The position numbers were made by a program, and so were the translations under genes. The notes under the pieces are model-generated. The model was not told where the DNA came from, searched no databases, and saw only the letters and a list, made by a program, of their open reading frames with translations. From Nocardioides renjunii (GTDB lineage: Bacteria > Actinomycetota > Actinomycetes > Propionibacteriales > Nocardioidaceae), in the NCBI RefSeq assembly GCF_034661175.1, contig NZ_CP141058.1, positions 558,001-622,000 on the forward strand: a DNA stretch of 64,000 nucleotides, read 5' to 3'. Every line of letters begins with the position of its first letter. The first letter of the stretch is position 1. Positions 40,632-49,609 of the stretch are shown here, piece by piece.

Positions 40632-41813
40632 GTGCCCGTTCAGGAATCGCCGCTGACGCGGCTGACACGCCACGCTCGCAACCGCGCCCTCGAGGTGGCG
40701 GTCGCCGAGCGCGACGGCCGGGCGTGGAGCACGCTGACCTGGAACGAGCTCTACCGCCACGTCATCGACGGCGCCGCGGGCATGATCGAGGCCGGCGTCA
40801 ACCCGGGCCAGGTCGTCGTCATCAGGGTGCCGACCGGCATCCGGCAGGTCGAGCTCGAGCTGGCCACCCGCGTCGCTGGCGCCGTGCCGCTGCTCCTGCC
40901 CGAGCACCTCGACGCCGCCGAGGTGGGCCGCCTCCTCGACGAGATCGAGGTCCGCCTCGTCATCGTCGACGACGAGAGCCGGCTCTTCCTCCTGCGCCGG
41001 GCCGCCCTGCTCGAGGCCCAGCTGTTCGAGTGCGACGACCGGTCCTGGGAGCGGTTGCGGGCCATGGGCCTCGAGCGACGCAAGCGCCAGCCCGAGCTCC
41101 TGTCCTGGGTCGACTCCGTCCGCGTGGGCGCCCCGTCGAGCGCGGTGCTCGGCCTGCCGCGCGAGAAGAGCGAGGCCTGGCTGTTCCGACCCGAGTCCTC
41201 CGGCACGCTCGCCGACCTCACCGCCGACGACGTCGTCGTGCTCACCGGGGAGGCGACCGACCGGTTCACCACGGTCGTCCGCGACGCGCACCTGACCGCG
41301 GGGTGCACGCTGGCGTGGGTCGAGCACCCCGAGGACCTCGAGGGCGCCCTCGCCCACTTCTCGCCGACGCACGTCCTGCTCGACCACGCCGCCGCCCGGG
41401 TGCTCGAGGACCTCGTCGAGGCCGGGACCGTCGCGGGCGCGCCGTGGCACCCGACCCCGCGGGAGGTGCTCGAGGCGACCTCGGCCCGGGTCGCCGAGGC
41501 CAGGCTCGGCTCGCGTGCCCGCAGGCTCGCCGACGACGTGTCGGCACTGGCCCCGTGGTGGGGCGGACGGGTGCGGGTGCTCGCCCTCGACGCCCGCGTC
41601 AACCGGACGATCAGCTCCCTCGCCACGACGCTGGGCTTCCGGCTCGGCCGGATCGCGCACCACCCGGCCGTCCGGCTGCACCTCGCCGACGAGCACGCCG
41701 TGGTCCCCGTCCCGGCCCCGGCCCCGGTCACCGTGGTCGACGCGACCTCCCTCCCGCGGCGCGGTCGCGCCGGTCAGGAGCTCGACTCCGCGTTCTCCCT
41801 CGCCCCCTCCTAG
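40632..41813 (+). CDS. Degenerate ANL-like (pseudo acyl-CoA synthetase N-domain) protein 1
   Basis: 393 residues resembling the N-terminal half of a FadD15-type long-chain acyl-CoA synthetase: an opening like LTWNELYRHVIDGAAGMIEAGVNPG and the ADLTADDVVVL strand. Where the ATP P-loop should be, it reads TGEATDRFTTVVRDAH (205-220), with no Ser/Thr/Gly-rich loop or lysine. It ends after the A4-like stretch, so A5, A7, A8, A10 and the C-domain are absent. GTG at 40632 with GGGAGG upstream. First of three codirectional genes. Function unknown; likely non-catalytic. Confidence 0.75.
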   Translation: MPVQESPLTRLTRHARNRALEVAVAERDGRAWSTLTWNELYRHVIDGAAGMIEAGVNPGQVVVIRVPTGIRQVELELATRVAGAVPLLLPEHLDAAEVGRLLDEIEVRLVIVDDESRLFLLRRAALLEAQLFECDDRSWERLRAMGLERRKRQPELLSWVDSVRVGAPSSAVLGLPREKSEAWLFRPESSGTLADLTADDVVVLTGEATDRFTTVVRDAHLTAGCTLAWVEHPEDLEGALAHFSPTHVLLDHAAARVLEDLVEAGTVAGAPWHPTPREVLEATSARVAEARLGSRARRLADDVSALAPWWGGRVRVLALDARVNRTISSLATTLGFRLGRIAHHPAVRLHLADEHAVVPVPAPAPVTVVDATSLPRRGRAGQELDSAFSLAPS

Positions 41814-41930
41814 AGGGTATGACGGCGCGTGACGGCGGTCTCACGGACCGGGCGTTCGTTCCACGGCTCGTCGACGACCTGACCACGAACGGGTAAAACG
41901 CCCATCCGGAGGCACGGACTGCGCGGAATG

Positions 41931-41950
41931 CTGGTTGCACATTCAACCAG
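41931..41950. promoter_or_regulatory. Perfect inverted repeat CTGGTTG-N6-CAACCAG, operator-like
   Basis: Two perfect 7-bp half-sites with a 6-bp spacer, 20 nt before the start of the second pseudo-ANL gene. The only AT-containing island in the 156-bp gap. It could be an operator or an RNA hairpin. Confidence 0.5.
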
Positions 41951-41969
41951 TACTCAGAGGAGCTCCCAG

Positions 41970-43220
41970 GTGGCCTTCATCCCGCAGGCTCGCGCCTCGG
42001 CGCTGCCGCACGGCGTACGAGCACAGCTCGCGCCGTCGGCACGGCGCCGGGTGAGGGCCCGTGCCGCGGAGCACGGAGGTGACACCGCCTTCCTCGTCGG
42101 CCCGGTCGATGCCCTCGAGGCGCGCTCGTGGTCGCAGGTCGAGGACGCCGTCGAGCGGGCAGCGGCCGGGCTCGTCCGCAGCGGGCTGCGGCCCGACCAG
42201 GTCGTGCTGTCGCTCCTCCCGGCCGGCCACGGGGTGCCCGAGCTCGACGTCGCCCTGCGCGCGGTCGGTGCCGTCGTCGTCCACGTGTCGCCCGAGGTGG
42301 GTGCCGACGAGCTGGCCCGCCGGCTGGCCGGTGCCGACGTACGCCTGGTCGTCTGCGAGGACGAGTCGGAGCTCCAGCGGCTGGTGGGCCTGCCCCTGCC
42401 CTCCGCGATGGTCTTCGCCCTCGGCGGCGGCCGCGGCTGGGACCGGCTCCTCGAGCTCGGCGCCGAGCGGCTCGTGATGGACCCCGACGCCGTGGACCGC
42501 GCGGACCGGGTGGTCGACCCGGCGGGGACCACCGCCCGGGTGCTGCGGTCCGGGGCGCCGCTCGGCCGCGTCGCTGACGCGGACCGGGCCGGGGAGCTCG
42601 TCCCGGGCGACGGCGTCGCGCTGCTCTGCGGCGACCTCGCCGACCCCTTCGTGCAGCAGGTCCGCGACGCCCACCTCGAGTCCGGCGGCGCCCTGCTGCA
42701 CGTGGCCGCCCCGGCCGACCTGCCCGCGGCCATGGCCGCGGTGCGGCCGAGCGTCCTGGCGCTCGGCCAGGACGCCGTCGCGGCGATGCCCGGCCTGCTC
42801 GCGACCGCCGCCGCCGGGGACCACCGCCGGCGTCGCCCGGGACGGGCGCGCGCGGCCGACCCCGCGACGCTGCGGGCCTGGGCTGGCGGCAACCTCGCGT
42901 CGGTGGTGGCAGCCGACGTCCCCGACGTCGTGCAGAAGGCGTTCACCGCGGGCGGCGCCCGCGTGTCCGGGACCGGCACCCCCGCCCTCCTCCCCGCCGA
43001 CCTCCCGGTCCCGCCGCCGGTCGTGCTCGGCGACGCCGCGGACCTGCCGCGGCGGGCCCGGCGCGAGCCGGCGCGCGAGTTCCAGCTCGAGACGGAGCGC
43101 GAGACGACGCAGCCCGAGCCGGACGAGTCGGCCTTCGTGCTGCCCTCCCTGTCCCTCATCGGCGGCGAGTCGTTCCTCGACAAGCTGCTGCTCGCCAAGG
43201 CGCGCGAGGCCGCGTCGTGA
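41970..43220 (+). CDS. Degenerate ANL-like protein 2
   Basis: 416 residues, paralogue of the preceding protein. Shared landmarks are SWSQVEDAVERAAAGLVRSG, the region LVPGDGVALL and the motif VRDAHLESGGAL (231-242), matching VRDAHLTAGCTL in protein 1. It too lacks the ATP P-loop and every later ANL motif. The C-terminus (about 365-416) is a different charged tail ending SLIGGESFLDKLLLAKAREA, a possible docking helix. GTG at 41970 with GAGGAG upstream. Its stop overlaps a possible GTG start of the next gene. Confidence 0.73.
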   Translation: MAFIPQARASALPHGVRAQLAPSARRRVRARAAEHGGDTAFLVGPVDALEARSWSQVEDAVERAAAGLVRSGLRPDQVVLSLLPAGHGVPELDVALRAVGAVVVHVSPEVGADELARRLAGADVRLVVCEDESELQRLVGLPLPSAMVFALGGGRGWDRLLELGAERLVMDPDAVDRADRVVDPAGTTARVLRSGAPLGRVADADRAGELVPGDGVALLCGDLADPFVQQVRDAHLESGGALLHVAAPADLPAAMAAVRPSVLALGQDAVAAMPGLLATAAAGDHRRRRPGRARAADPATLRAWAGGNLASVVAADVPDVVQKAFTAGGARVSGTGTPALLPADLPVPPPVVLGDAADLPRRARREPAREFQLETERETTQPEPDESAFVLPSLSLIGGESFLDKLLLAKAREAAS

Positions 43221-43285
43221 GCGAGCGCCGCAGCCGCCTCACCGGGAGCATCCGGCGTCGCGCCGGCAGCTCCCCCCACACACTT

Positions 43286-43304
43286 CCCGACCACCCTGGT
43301 CGGG
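43286..43304 (+). promoter_or_regulatory. Hairpin upstream of the roadblock-like gene
   Basis: Perfect 8-bp stem CCCGACCA/TGGTCGGG with a CCC loop, ending 20 nt before ATG at 43325 and 9 nt before its AAAGGA ribosome binding site. Confidence 0.55.
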
Positions 43305-43324
43305 ATGAGAACAAAGGAAATGAC

Positions 43325-43690
43325 ATGACCAACGTTGACGTGATCCTCAAGGAGGCCGTGAACATCGACGGCGCCGTCGCCGCCCTCCTCGTGGACTACC
43401 AGTCGGGCATGGCCCTGGGCCAGGCCGGCGACGCCAGCGCCCTCAACCTCGACGTGGCGGCCGCCGGCAACACCGACGTCGTCCGCGCCAAGATGCGCAC
43501 CATGGAGAGCCTCGGCCTCAACGACACCATCGACGACATCCTCATCACCCTGGGCAAGGCCTACCACCTGATCAACCTGCCCAAGGACCACCCGGGGCTG
43601 TTCATCTACCTGGTGCTCGACAAGAGCCGGGCGAACCTGGCCATGGCGCGGCACAAGCTGTCGTCGCTGGCCAACCAGCTCGAGATCTGA
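43325..43690 (+). CDS. Roadblock/LC7-like small protein
   Basis: 121 residues. The pattern helix - strand IDGAVAALLVDYQSGMAL - long helix - strand IDDILITLGKAYHLINLP - strand GLFIYLVLDKSRANLAMARH - helix matches the roadblock/LC7 (MglB-like) fold, dimeric regulators of small GTPases or scaffolds. ATG at 43325 has AAAGGA at good spacing. An in-frame GTG at 43217 overlapping the previous stop (GTGA) would add 36 mostly basic residues. No GTPase gene is nearby. Assignment is from fold pattern only. Confidence 0.7.
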   Translation: MTNVDVILKEAVNIDGAVAALLVDYQSGMALGQAGDASALNLDVAAAGNTDVVRAKMRTMESLGLNDTIDDILITLGKAYHLINLPKDHPGLFIYLVLDKSRANLAMARHKLSSLANQLEI

Positions 43691-43706
43691 GCGCGGCTGC
43701 GACCGG

Positions 43707-44738
43707 TCAGGATCGGTGGACGATCACCTTGTCGCCGAGCCTGACCCGGTCGAACAGCCACGCCACCTTCGCGCGGTCGCGCACGTTGACGCACCCGTGC
43801 GAGGCGCCGTCGTAGCCGTTGGCGGCGAAGTCGGGGGAGTAGTGCACCGCCTGCCCGCCGGAGAAGAACATCGCGAACGGCATCGGGGTGTCGTAGAGGC
43901 TCGAGACGTGGTCGCGCGACTTGCGGAAGACCGAGAAGGCGCCCTCACGGGTGGGCAGCTCGTCGGAGCCGAAGCGCACCTCCACCGTCTCGAGCACGAC
44001 CCCGTCGACCACCCAGCGCAGCGAGCGCGAGGTCTTGTCGATGCACATCGCGCGGCCCGTGGTGCACCGTGGGTCGAGCGGGGGGCCCTGCGCCACGATG
44101 TTGAAGAGCTCGGCCCGAGTCGGCGCGCGGGTGCTGCCCTCCAGCCGGGTCAGCGTCCGCCGGTCGACCTCGCCGGTGACGGGGATCCGCTGCCGGGTCT
44201 GGAAGGCCTGCACGGCGGCCACCGTCCGGGCGGAGAACCGGCCGGTGACCTCGCCGTCGTAGAGCCGCGCCTGCTGCAGGCGGGCCTGTACCTGCCTGAC
44301 CCGGAGGCCGCTGTCGCCGCGCTGCAGCAGCGGGCGGCCGGGCGTGTAGACGTTGTGCAGCGCCTCGGTGGTCGGCTCGGTGGTCAGCGCGACGATCCTG
44401 CGCCACGTGCGCTCGTCGACGACGCCGTCCGAGGTCCAGCCGCGGCGGCGCTGGAAGGTGGCCACGCCGTCGCGGGTCTCCGCGTCGAAGCGGCTGGTCA
44501 CGACCTCGGAGTGGAGGTCGAGCTGGTGCAGCCGGCTCTGCAGCACCCGCACCGCCCAACCGCGGTCGCCGAGACGGAGCGGGGCGAACGCACCGGCTGA
44601 CGACGACGCGGCGCTCACCGACGGGCTGACCGACGAGCCCGCTGCGGGACCGGCGGTCACGACGGCGGCGAGGCCGGTGACCCCACAGAGCAGGGCCGCC
44701 AGGAGCGCGCGGGCGCGGAACGGCGTGTGGCGTGGCAT
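43707..44738 (-). CDS. Secreted L,D-transpeptidase with two peptidoglycan-binding repeats
   Basis: 343 residues. The signal peptide is about 1-34. Two PG_binding_1 repeats follow, at about 52-115 (GDRGWAVRVLQSRLHQL) and 135-200 (GDSGLRVRQVQARLQQ). A C-terminal YkuD domain has HYSPDF and the catalytic SHGCVNVRD (H314, C316). It crosslinks peptidoglycan meso-DAP residues (3-3 links) or attaches proteins outside the membrane. ATG at 44738 with GGGAGGAC upstream and a TACACT -10 box at 44775-44780. Confidence 0.93.
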   Translation of the reverse strand: MPRHTPFRARALLAALLCGVTGLAAVVTAGPAAGSSVSPSVSAASSSAGAFAPLRLGDRGWAVRVLQSRLHQLDLHSEVVTSRFDAETRDGVATFQRRRGWTSDGVVDERTWRRIVALTTEPTTEALHNVYTPGRPLLQRGDSGLRVRQVQARLQQARLYDGEVTGRFSARTVAAVQAFQTRQRIPVTGEVDRRTLTRLEGSTRAPTRAELFNIVAQGPPLDPRCTTGRAMCIDKTSRSLRWVVDGVVLETVEVRFGSDELPTREGAFSVFRKSRDHVSSLYDTPMPFAMFFSGGQAVHYSPDFAANGYDGASHGCVNVRDRAKVAWLFDRVRLGDKVIVHRS

Positions 44739-44829
44739 GTGGGTCCTCCCCCGGGAGCGGCCATCGACGTGACGAGTGTAGGGACGTCCGGCGACACCCC
44801 CACGTTGCCGTGACCGGGGCTCGGACGCC

Positions 44830-44835
44830 TACGCT
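44830..44835 (+). promoter_or_regulatory. -10 box for leaderless menG
   Basis: TACGCT followed by 6 nt and then GTG at 44842. Confidence 0.5.
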
Positions 44836-44841
44836 CGCCGC

Positions 44842-45531
44842 GTGGCCCGCGCTGACCTGGACAAGCAACCGACCGACGTACGTCGCATGTTCGACACCGT
44901 GGCCCGGCGCTACGACCTCACCAACGACCTCATGACCGCCGGGATCCAGCGCAGCTGGCGCCGCTCGATGGTCGCGGCCGTCGCCCCCCGGCGCGGCGAC
45001 CTGGTCCTGGACCTCGCCGCCGGCACCGGCTCCTCGAGCGAGCCCTTCGCCGCGCACGGCGCCACCGCGGTGCCCTGTGACTTCTCGGTCGGGATGCTCC
45101 GGCAGGGCCGCAAGGTCCGCCCGGGGCTGCCGTTCGTGGCCGGCGACGGCACGCGGCTGCCCTTCCTCGACGACACCTTCGACGCGGTCACCATCTCCTA
45201 CGGCCTGCGCAACTTCGTCGACCCGCTCGCGGGCCTGCGCGAGATGCGCCGCGTCACCCGCCCCGGCGGCCGGCTCGTCGTGTGCGAGTTCAGCCGCCCG
45301 GTCAACGGTGCGCTGCGCACCGTCTACCTCGACGGCGTGATGCGGGCGCTCCCGCGGATCGCGTCGGTGACGGCGAGCGCCCCGGACGCGTACGTCTACC
45401 TGGCCGAGTCCATCCGCGCCTGGCCCGACCAGCCCGAGCTCGCCGCGATGGTGGCGGAGGCGGGCTGGAAGCGCCCCGAGTGGCGCAACCTCACCGGCGG
45501 CATCGTCGCGCTGCACCGCGCCACCGCCTGA
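44842..45531 (+). CDS. menG: Demethylmenaquinone methyltransferase
   Basis: SAM-dependent C-methylation of demethylmenaquinone to menaquinone, the last step of the pathway. 229 residues of the UbiE/MenG family. The opening [20 protein letters not shown] is the family signature. SAM motif I is [11 protein letters not shown] and motif II is [16 protein letters not shown]. Transcribed alone from its own -10 box; a hairpin lies 45 bp after the stop. Confidence 0.95.
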   Translation: MARADLDKQPTDVRRMFDTVARRYDLTNDLMTAGIQRSWRRSMVAAVAPRRGDLVLDLAAGTGSSSEPFAAHGATAVPCDFSVGMLRQGRKVRPGLPFVAGDGTRLPFLDDTFDAVTISYGLRNFVDPLAGLREMRRVTRPGGRLVVCEFSRPVNGALRTVYLDGVMRALPRIASVTASAPDAYVYLAESIRAWPDQPELAAMVAEAGWKRPEWRNLTGGIVALHRATA

Positions 45532-45576
45532 GCGGGTCCGTCCGAGCGGGGCTCCCGCGAGGTGAATTAGGGCACG

Positions 45577-45599
45577 CCTGCGTGCATTAAATGCGCAGG
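45577..45599. terminator. Hairpin between menG and the nuo promoter
   Basis: CCTGC(GT)GCATT-A-AATGCGCAGG: a 10-bp stem with a 2-nt bulge and minimal loop. Probable menG terminator; AT-rich compared with its surroundings. Confidence 0.45.
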
Positions 45600-45631
45600 T
45601 CAACGCGGGTGTGAGTGGTCCGGCCCCCGAC

Positions 45632-45661
45632 GTGACGCACGCCGCATCGGAGATCTACACT
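45632..45661 (+). promoter_or_regulatory. Promoter of the nuo operon
   Basis: -35 GTGACG (45632-45637), 18-nt spacer, -10 TACACT (45656-45661). The predicted start near 45668 gives a leader of about 70 nt that contains the Rex site. Confidence 0.55.
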
Positions 45662-45676
45662 GTGGCGCGCGCCACT

Positions 45677-45692
45677 CGTGAAGACATTCACA
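45677..45692 (+). promoter_or_regulatory. Rex operator upstream of nuoA
   Basis: CGTGAAGACATTCACA. GTGAA-N4-TTCAC is a perfect palindrome, and the site matches the family site TGTGAACGCGTTCACA at 12 of 16 positions by my count. It lies just downstream of the predicted transcription start, a blocking position. Confidence 0.7.
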
Positions 45693-45738
45693 AAGCCACA
45701 TGCTCCACTCCGCCGGCGCAGGCACCGGAAGGAAAGCG

Positions 45739-46098
45739 ATGGATCTCTACACGCCGATCCTGGCGCTGGCACTCATCGCGACGGGCTTCGCGGTCTTCTC
45801 CGTGATCATGAGCGCCCTCGTGGGTCCCAAGCGCTACAACCGGGCGAAGCTCGACTCCTACGAGTGCGGCATCGAGCCGACCCCGCAGCCCGTCGGCGGC
45901 GGCCGCTTCCCGGTCAAGTACTTCATCACGGCGATGCTGTTCATCGTCTTCGACATCGAGATCATCTTCCTCTACCCGTGGGCCGTGCACTTCGACCAGA
46001 TGGCCCTGTTCGGACTCGTCGAGATGGTCTTGTTCATCGCCACTGTCTTCGTCGCCTACGCCTACGTGTGGCGCCGCGGCGGACTGGATTGGGACTGA
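45739..46098 (+). CDS. nuoA: NADH-quinone oxidoreductase subunit A
   Basis: 119-residue membrane subunit with three helices. Conserved loop [21 protein letters not shown] and helix 2 [16 protein letters not shown] are present. Start ATG at 45739 with GGAAGGAAAG upstream. First gene of the 14-gene complex I operon (45739-61535), which transfers electrons from NADH to menaquinone and pumps protons. Confidence 0.97.
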   Translation: MDLYTPILALALIATGFAVFSVIMSALVGPKRYNRAKLDSYECGIEPTPQPVGGGRFPVKYFITAMLFIVFDIEIIFLYPWAVHFDQMALFGLVEMVLFIATVFVAYAYVWRRGGLDWD

Positions 46099-46100
46099 TC

Positions 46101-46655
46101 ATGGGACTGGAAGAGAAGCTGCCGAGCGGCGTCCTGCTCACCACGGTGGAGGGCGTGGCCGGCTACATGCGCAAGGCCTCGTTCTGGCCCGCGACCTTCG
46201 GCCTCGCCTGCTGCGCCATCGAGATGATGACGAGCGGCGGCCCCAAGTACGACCTCGGCCGCTTCGGCATGGAGGTCTTCCGGGCCAGCCCCCGCCAGGC
46301 CGACCTGATGATCGTCGCCGGGCGCGTGAGCCAGAAGATGGCCCCCGTCCTGCGCCAGATCTACGACCAGATGCCCGAGCCCAAGTGGGTGCTCGCCATG
46401 GGCGTGTGCGCCTCGTCGGGTGGCATGTTCAACAACTACGCCATCGTCCAGGGCGTCGACCACGTCGTCCCGGTCGACATGTACCTCCCCGGGTGCCCGC
46501 CCCGCCCGGAGATGCTCATCGACGCGATCCTCAAGCTGCACGACCAGGTCCAGCAGACCAAGCTCGGCGTCAACCGTCGCAACGAGGTCGCCGAGCTCGA
46601 GACCAACGCCCTGCGCGCCCTGCCGACCTCCGACATGAGGGGCCTGCTGCGATGA
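46101..46655 (+). CDS. nuoB: NADH-quinone oxidoreductase subunit B
   Basis: 184-residue peripheral-arm subunit binding cluster N2, the last cluster before the quinone. Ligands are C37 and C38 ([10 protein letters not shown]), C103 (MGVCASSGG) and C132 (LPGCPPRPE), all present. Two bases separate it from nuoA; ATGA overlap with nuoC. Confidence 0.97.
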   Translation: MGLEEKLPSGVLLTTVEGVAGYMRKASFWPATFGLACCAIEMMTSGGPKYDLGRFGMEVFRASPRQADLMIVAGRVSQKMAPVLRQIYDQMPEPKWVLAMGVCASSGGMFNNYAIVQGVDHVVPVDMYLPGCPPRPEMLIDAILKLHDQVQQTKLGVNRRNEVAELETNALRALPTSDMRGLLR

Positions 46656-47542
46656 GCGACGACAAGCCCGACCAGCAGGCCGCCGACACCCCCGAGGAGA
46701 AGGTCGACGAGAAGGTCGCGGGCCAGGCCTCGGACGAGTCCGACGACAAGGCCGACGCCAACGAGTCGGCCCGTCCCGCGGAGGAGCGCAACCTCGAGGA
46801 GGCCAAGGACGAGACGGGCACCGGCAGCGGTGTCGCGCAGCCCGCTCCCGACCAGTCGCCCGAGAACGTGCCTGCTCCCACCGGCGAGGTCCGCGCGGTC
46901 GGCGAGCGCCACGGCATGTTCGGCGTCACCGGCACGGGTGACACCTCCGGCTACGGAGGACTCGTCGCCGGCAAGGTGTTCCCCGCTCCGTCGGCGCGGC
47001 CCTACGGCGGCTGGTTCGACGAGGTCGCCGACGCCCTCGAGGCGCGGCTCGCCGCCACCGAGCTGATGACGGCCATCGAGAGCGTCGTGGTTCACCGCGG
47101 CGAGATCACCTTCCACGTCCGCCGCGAGGACCTGCCGTTCGTCGCGCAGATGCTGCGTGACGACGAGGCGCTGCGCTTCGAGTTCTGCTCCGGCGTGAGC
47201 GGCGTGCACTACCCCGAGGACACCGGCCGGGAGCTGCACGCGGTCTACCACCTGACCTCGATGACCCACAACCGGCTGATCCGGCTCGAGGTCACCGCTC
47301 CCGACAGCGACCCGCACGTGCCCAGCCTGGTGAGCATCTACCCCACCCTCGACTGGCACGAGCGCGAGACCTACGACATGTTCGGGCTCGTCTTCGACGG
47401 CCACCCCGCACTCACGCGCGTCCTCATGCCCGACGACTGGCCGGGCCACCCGCAGCGCAAGGACTACCCCTTGGGCGGCATCCCCGTGGAGTACAAGGGC
47501 GGCAGCATCCCGCCGCCCGACCAGCGCAGGAGCTACAACTGA
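46652..47542 (+). CDS. nuoC: NADH-quinone oxidoreductase subunit C with acidic N-terminal extension
   Basis: 296 residues. The 30-kDa subunit domain begins near residue 118 and carries the signature [16 protein letters not shown]. Residues 1-80 are an extra, strongly charged low-complexity segment (Asp, Glu, Lys, Ala), longer than in proteobacterial NuoC, probably disordered. Separate from NuoD, not fused. ATGA overlap with nuoB. Confidence 0.95.
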   Translation: MSDDKPDQQAADTPEEKVDEKVAGQASDESDDKADANESARPAEERNLEEAKDETGTGSGVAQPAPDQSPENVPAPTGEVRAVGERHGMFGVTGTGDTSGYGGLVAGKVFPAPSARPYGGWFDEVADALEARLAATELMTAIESVVVHRGEITFHVRREDLPFVAQMLRDDEALRFEFCSGVSGVHYPEDTGRELHAVYHLTSMTHNRLIRLEVTAPDSDPHVPSLVSIYPTLDWHERETYDMFGLVFDGHPALTRVLMPDDWPGHPQRKDYPLGGIPVEYKGGSIPPPDQRRSYN

Positions 47543-47543
47543 C

Positions 47544-48884
47544 ATGAGCACCGACCAGGACTTCTACGCGGCAGGCGGCGAGACCAGCCAGGGCCGCGTC
47601 TTCACGGTCACCGGCCAGGACTGGGACTCGATCACCCAGAGCATCGGCGAGTCCGCCGAGGAGCGCGTCGTGGTCAACATGGGCCCGCAGCACCCCTCCA
47701 CCCACGGCGTGCTCCGGCTCATCCTCGAGCTCGAGGGCGAGTCGGTCACCGAGGCCCGCTGCGGCATCGGCTACCTGCACACCGGCATCGAGAAGAACAT
47801 GGAGTACCGCTCCTGGGTGCAGGGCGTGACCTTCTGCACCCGCATGGACTACCTCTCCCCGTTCTACAACGAGATGACCTACGTGCTCGGCGTCGAGCGG
47901 CTGCTCGACATCGAGGACGACATCCCCGAGAAGGCGCAGGTCATGCGCGTGCTCCTCATGGAGCTCAACCGCATCTCCTCCCACCTCGTCGCCATCGCGA
48001 CCGGCGGCATGGAGATCGGCGCGCTGACGGTGATGACGATCGGCTTCCGCGAGCGCGAGCTGGTGCTCGACCTCTTCGAGCTCATCACCGGCCTGCGGAT
48101 GAACCACGCCTTCATCCGCCCCGGCGGCGTCGCCCAGGACCTGCCGCCCGGTGCCCTCGACGAGATCCGCGACTTCATCGCCCTGATGAAGAAGCGCCTG
48201 CACGAGTACGCCGCGCTCTGCAACGCCAACCCGATCTTCAAGGGCCGCCTCGTCGACGTCGGCCGCCTCGACCTCGCCGGGTGCATCGCGCTCGGCATCA
48301 CCGGTCCGGTGCTCCGCTCGACCGGCTACGCCTGGGACCTGCGCAAGACCCAGCCCTACAGCGGCTACGAGGACTACGACTTCGAGGTCCAGACCTGGGA
48401 CACCTGCGACTCCTACGGCCGGTTCCGGATCAGGCTCAACGAGATGTCGGAGTCGCTCAAGATCGTCGAGCAGGCGGCCGACCGCCTCGCCGGCCTCGAG
48501 GGCGCCCCGGTCATGGTGGGCGACAAGAAGATCGCCTGGCCCAGCCAGCTCGCCATCGGCAGCGACGGCATGGGCAACAGCCTCGACCACATCCGCCACA
48601 TCATGGGCGAGTCGATGGAGGCGCTGATCCACCACTTCAAGCTGGTCACCGAGGGCTTCCGGGTCCCCGCCGGTCAGGCCTACGTGCCGATCGAGTCCCC
48701 CCGCGGTGAGCTCGGCGCCCACGTCGTCTCCGACGGCGGGACGCGTCCCTTCCGGGCGCACTTCCGGGACCCGTCGTTCACCAACCTGCAGGCCACCAGC
48801 GTGATGAGCGAGGGCGGCATGGTCTCCGACGTCATCGTCGCGATCGCCTCCATCGACCCCGTCATGGGAGGAGTCGACCGATGA
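47544..48884 (+). CDS. nuoD: NADH-quinone oxidoreductase subunit D
   Basis: 446-residue 49-kDa subunit that forms the menaquinone site with NuoB. The quinone-contacting loop reads [28 protein letters not shown] and [16 protein letters not shown] are diagnostic. Starts one base after the nuoC stop; overlaps nuoE by ATGA. Confidence 0.97.
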   Translation: MSTDQDFYAAGGETSQGRVFTVTGQDWDSITQSIGESAEERVVVNMGPQHPSTHGVLRLILELEGESVTEARCGIGYLHTGIEKNMEYRSWVQGVTFCTRMDYLSPFYNEMTYVLGVERLLDIEDDIPEKAQVMRVLLMELNRISSHLVAIATGGMEIGALTVMTIGFRERELVLDLFELITGLRMNHAFIRPGGVAQDLPPGALDEIRDFIALMKKRLHEYAALCNANPIFKGRLVDVGRLDLAGCIALGITGPVLRSTGYAWDLRKTQPYSGYEDYDFEVQTWDTCDSYGRFRIRLNEMSESLKIVEQAADRLAGLEGAPVMVGDKKIAWPSQLAIGSDGMGNSLDHIRHIMGESMEALIHHFKLVTEGFRVPAGQAYVPIESPRGELGAHVVSDGGTRPFRAHFRDPSFTNLQATSVMSEGGMVSDVIVAIASIDPVMGGVDR

Positions 48885-49609
48885 GCACCGAGCAGACTGC
48901 CGGGGGGCACACCTCGGCGCCTGACGCCCTCGACGCCACGACCCTCGCCGAGCTGCGCGAGATCGCGGCCCGCTACCCCGAGGCCCGCTCGGGCCTGCTG
49001 CCGATGCTGCACCTCGTGCAGTCGGTGCAGGGCCGGATCACGCCCGAGGGCATCGAGGCCTGCGCCGAGGTCCTCGGCATCAGCGCCGCCGAGGTCAACG
49101 GGGTCGCGACCTTCTACACGATGTACAAGCGCAAGCCGGTCGGCGACTACCACGTCGGCGTCTGCACCAACACGCTGTGCGCGGTGATGGGCGGCGACCT
49201 CATCTTCGAGCGGCTCAAGGACCACCTCGACGTCGGCAACGACGAGACGACCGCCGACGGGAAGATCACCCTCGAGCACGTCGAGTGCAACGCGGCCTGC
49301 GACTACGCCCCGGTGATGATGGTCAACTGGGAGTTCATGGACAACCAGACCCCGGAGTCCGCCGTCCAGGTGGTCGACGACCTGCGAGCCGGCACCCCCG
49401 TCCACTCCACGCGCGGCCCGCGGCTGTGCACCTGGCGCGAGGCCGAGCGGGTCCTCGCCGGCTTCCCCGACGACCGTGCCGACGAGGGACCGACCGCCGG
49501 CCCCGCCTCGCTGGCCGGCCTCACCATCGCCCGCGAGAAGGGCTGGACGGCTCCGGAGCCCTCCGACACGGCTCGCACCTCGGCCACCCAGGACAAGGGA
49601 GACAGCTGA
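48881..49609 (+). CDS. nuoE: NADH-quinone oxidoreductase subunit E
   Basis: 242 residues, thioredoxin-like [2Fe-2S] (N1a) subunit. Ligands are C95 and C100 (GVCTNTLC), C136 and C140 (VECNAAC). A C-terminal extension of about 60 residues follows the core domain. Start ATGA-coupled to nuoD; shares one base with the nuoF ATG. Confidence 0.96.
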   Translation: MSTEQTAGGHTSAPDALDATTLAELREIAARYPEARSGLLPMLHLVQSVQGRITPEGIEACAEVLGISAAEVNGVATFYTMYKRKPVGDYHVGVCTNTLCAVMGGDLIFERLKDHLDVGNDETTADGKITLEHVECNAACDYAPVMMVNWEFMDNQTPESAVQVVDDLRAGTPVHSTRGPRLCTWREAERVLAGFPDDRADEGPTAGPASLAGLTIAREKGWTAPEPSDTARTSATQDKGDS

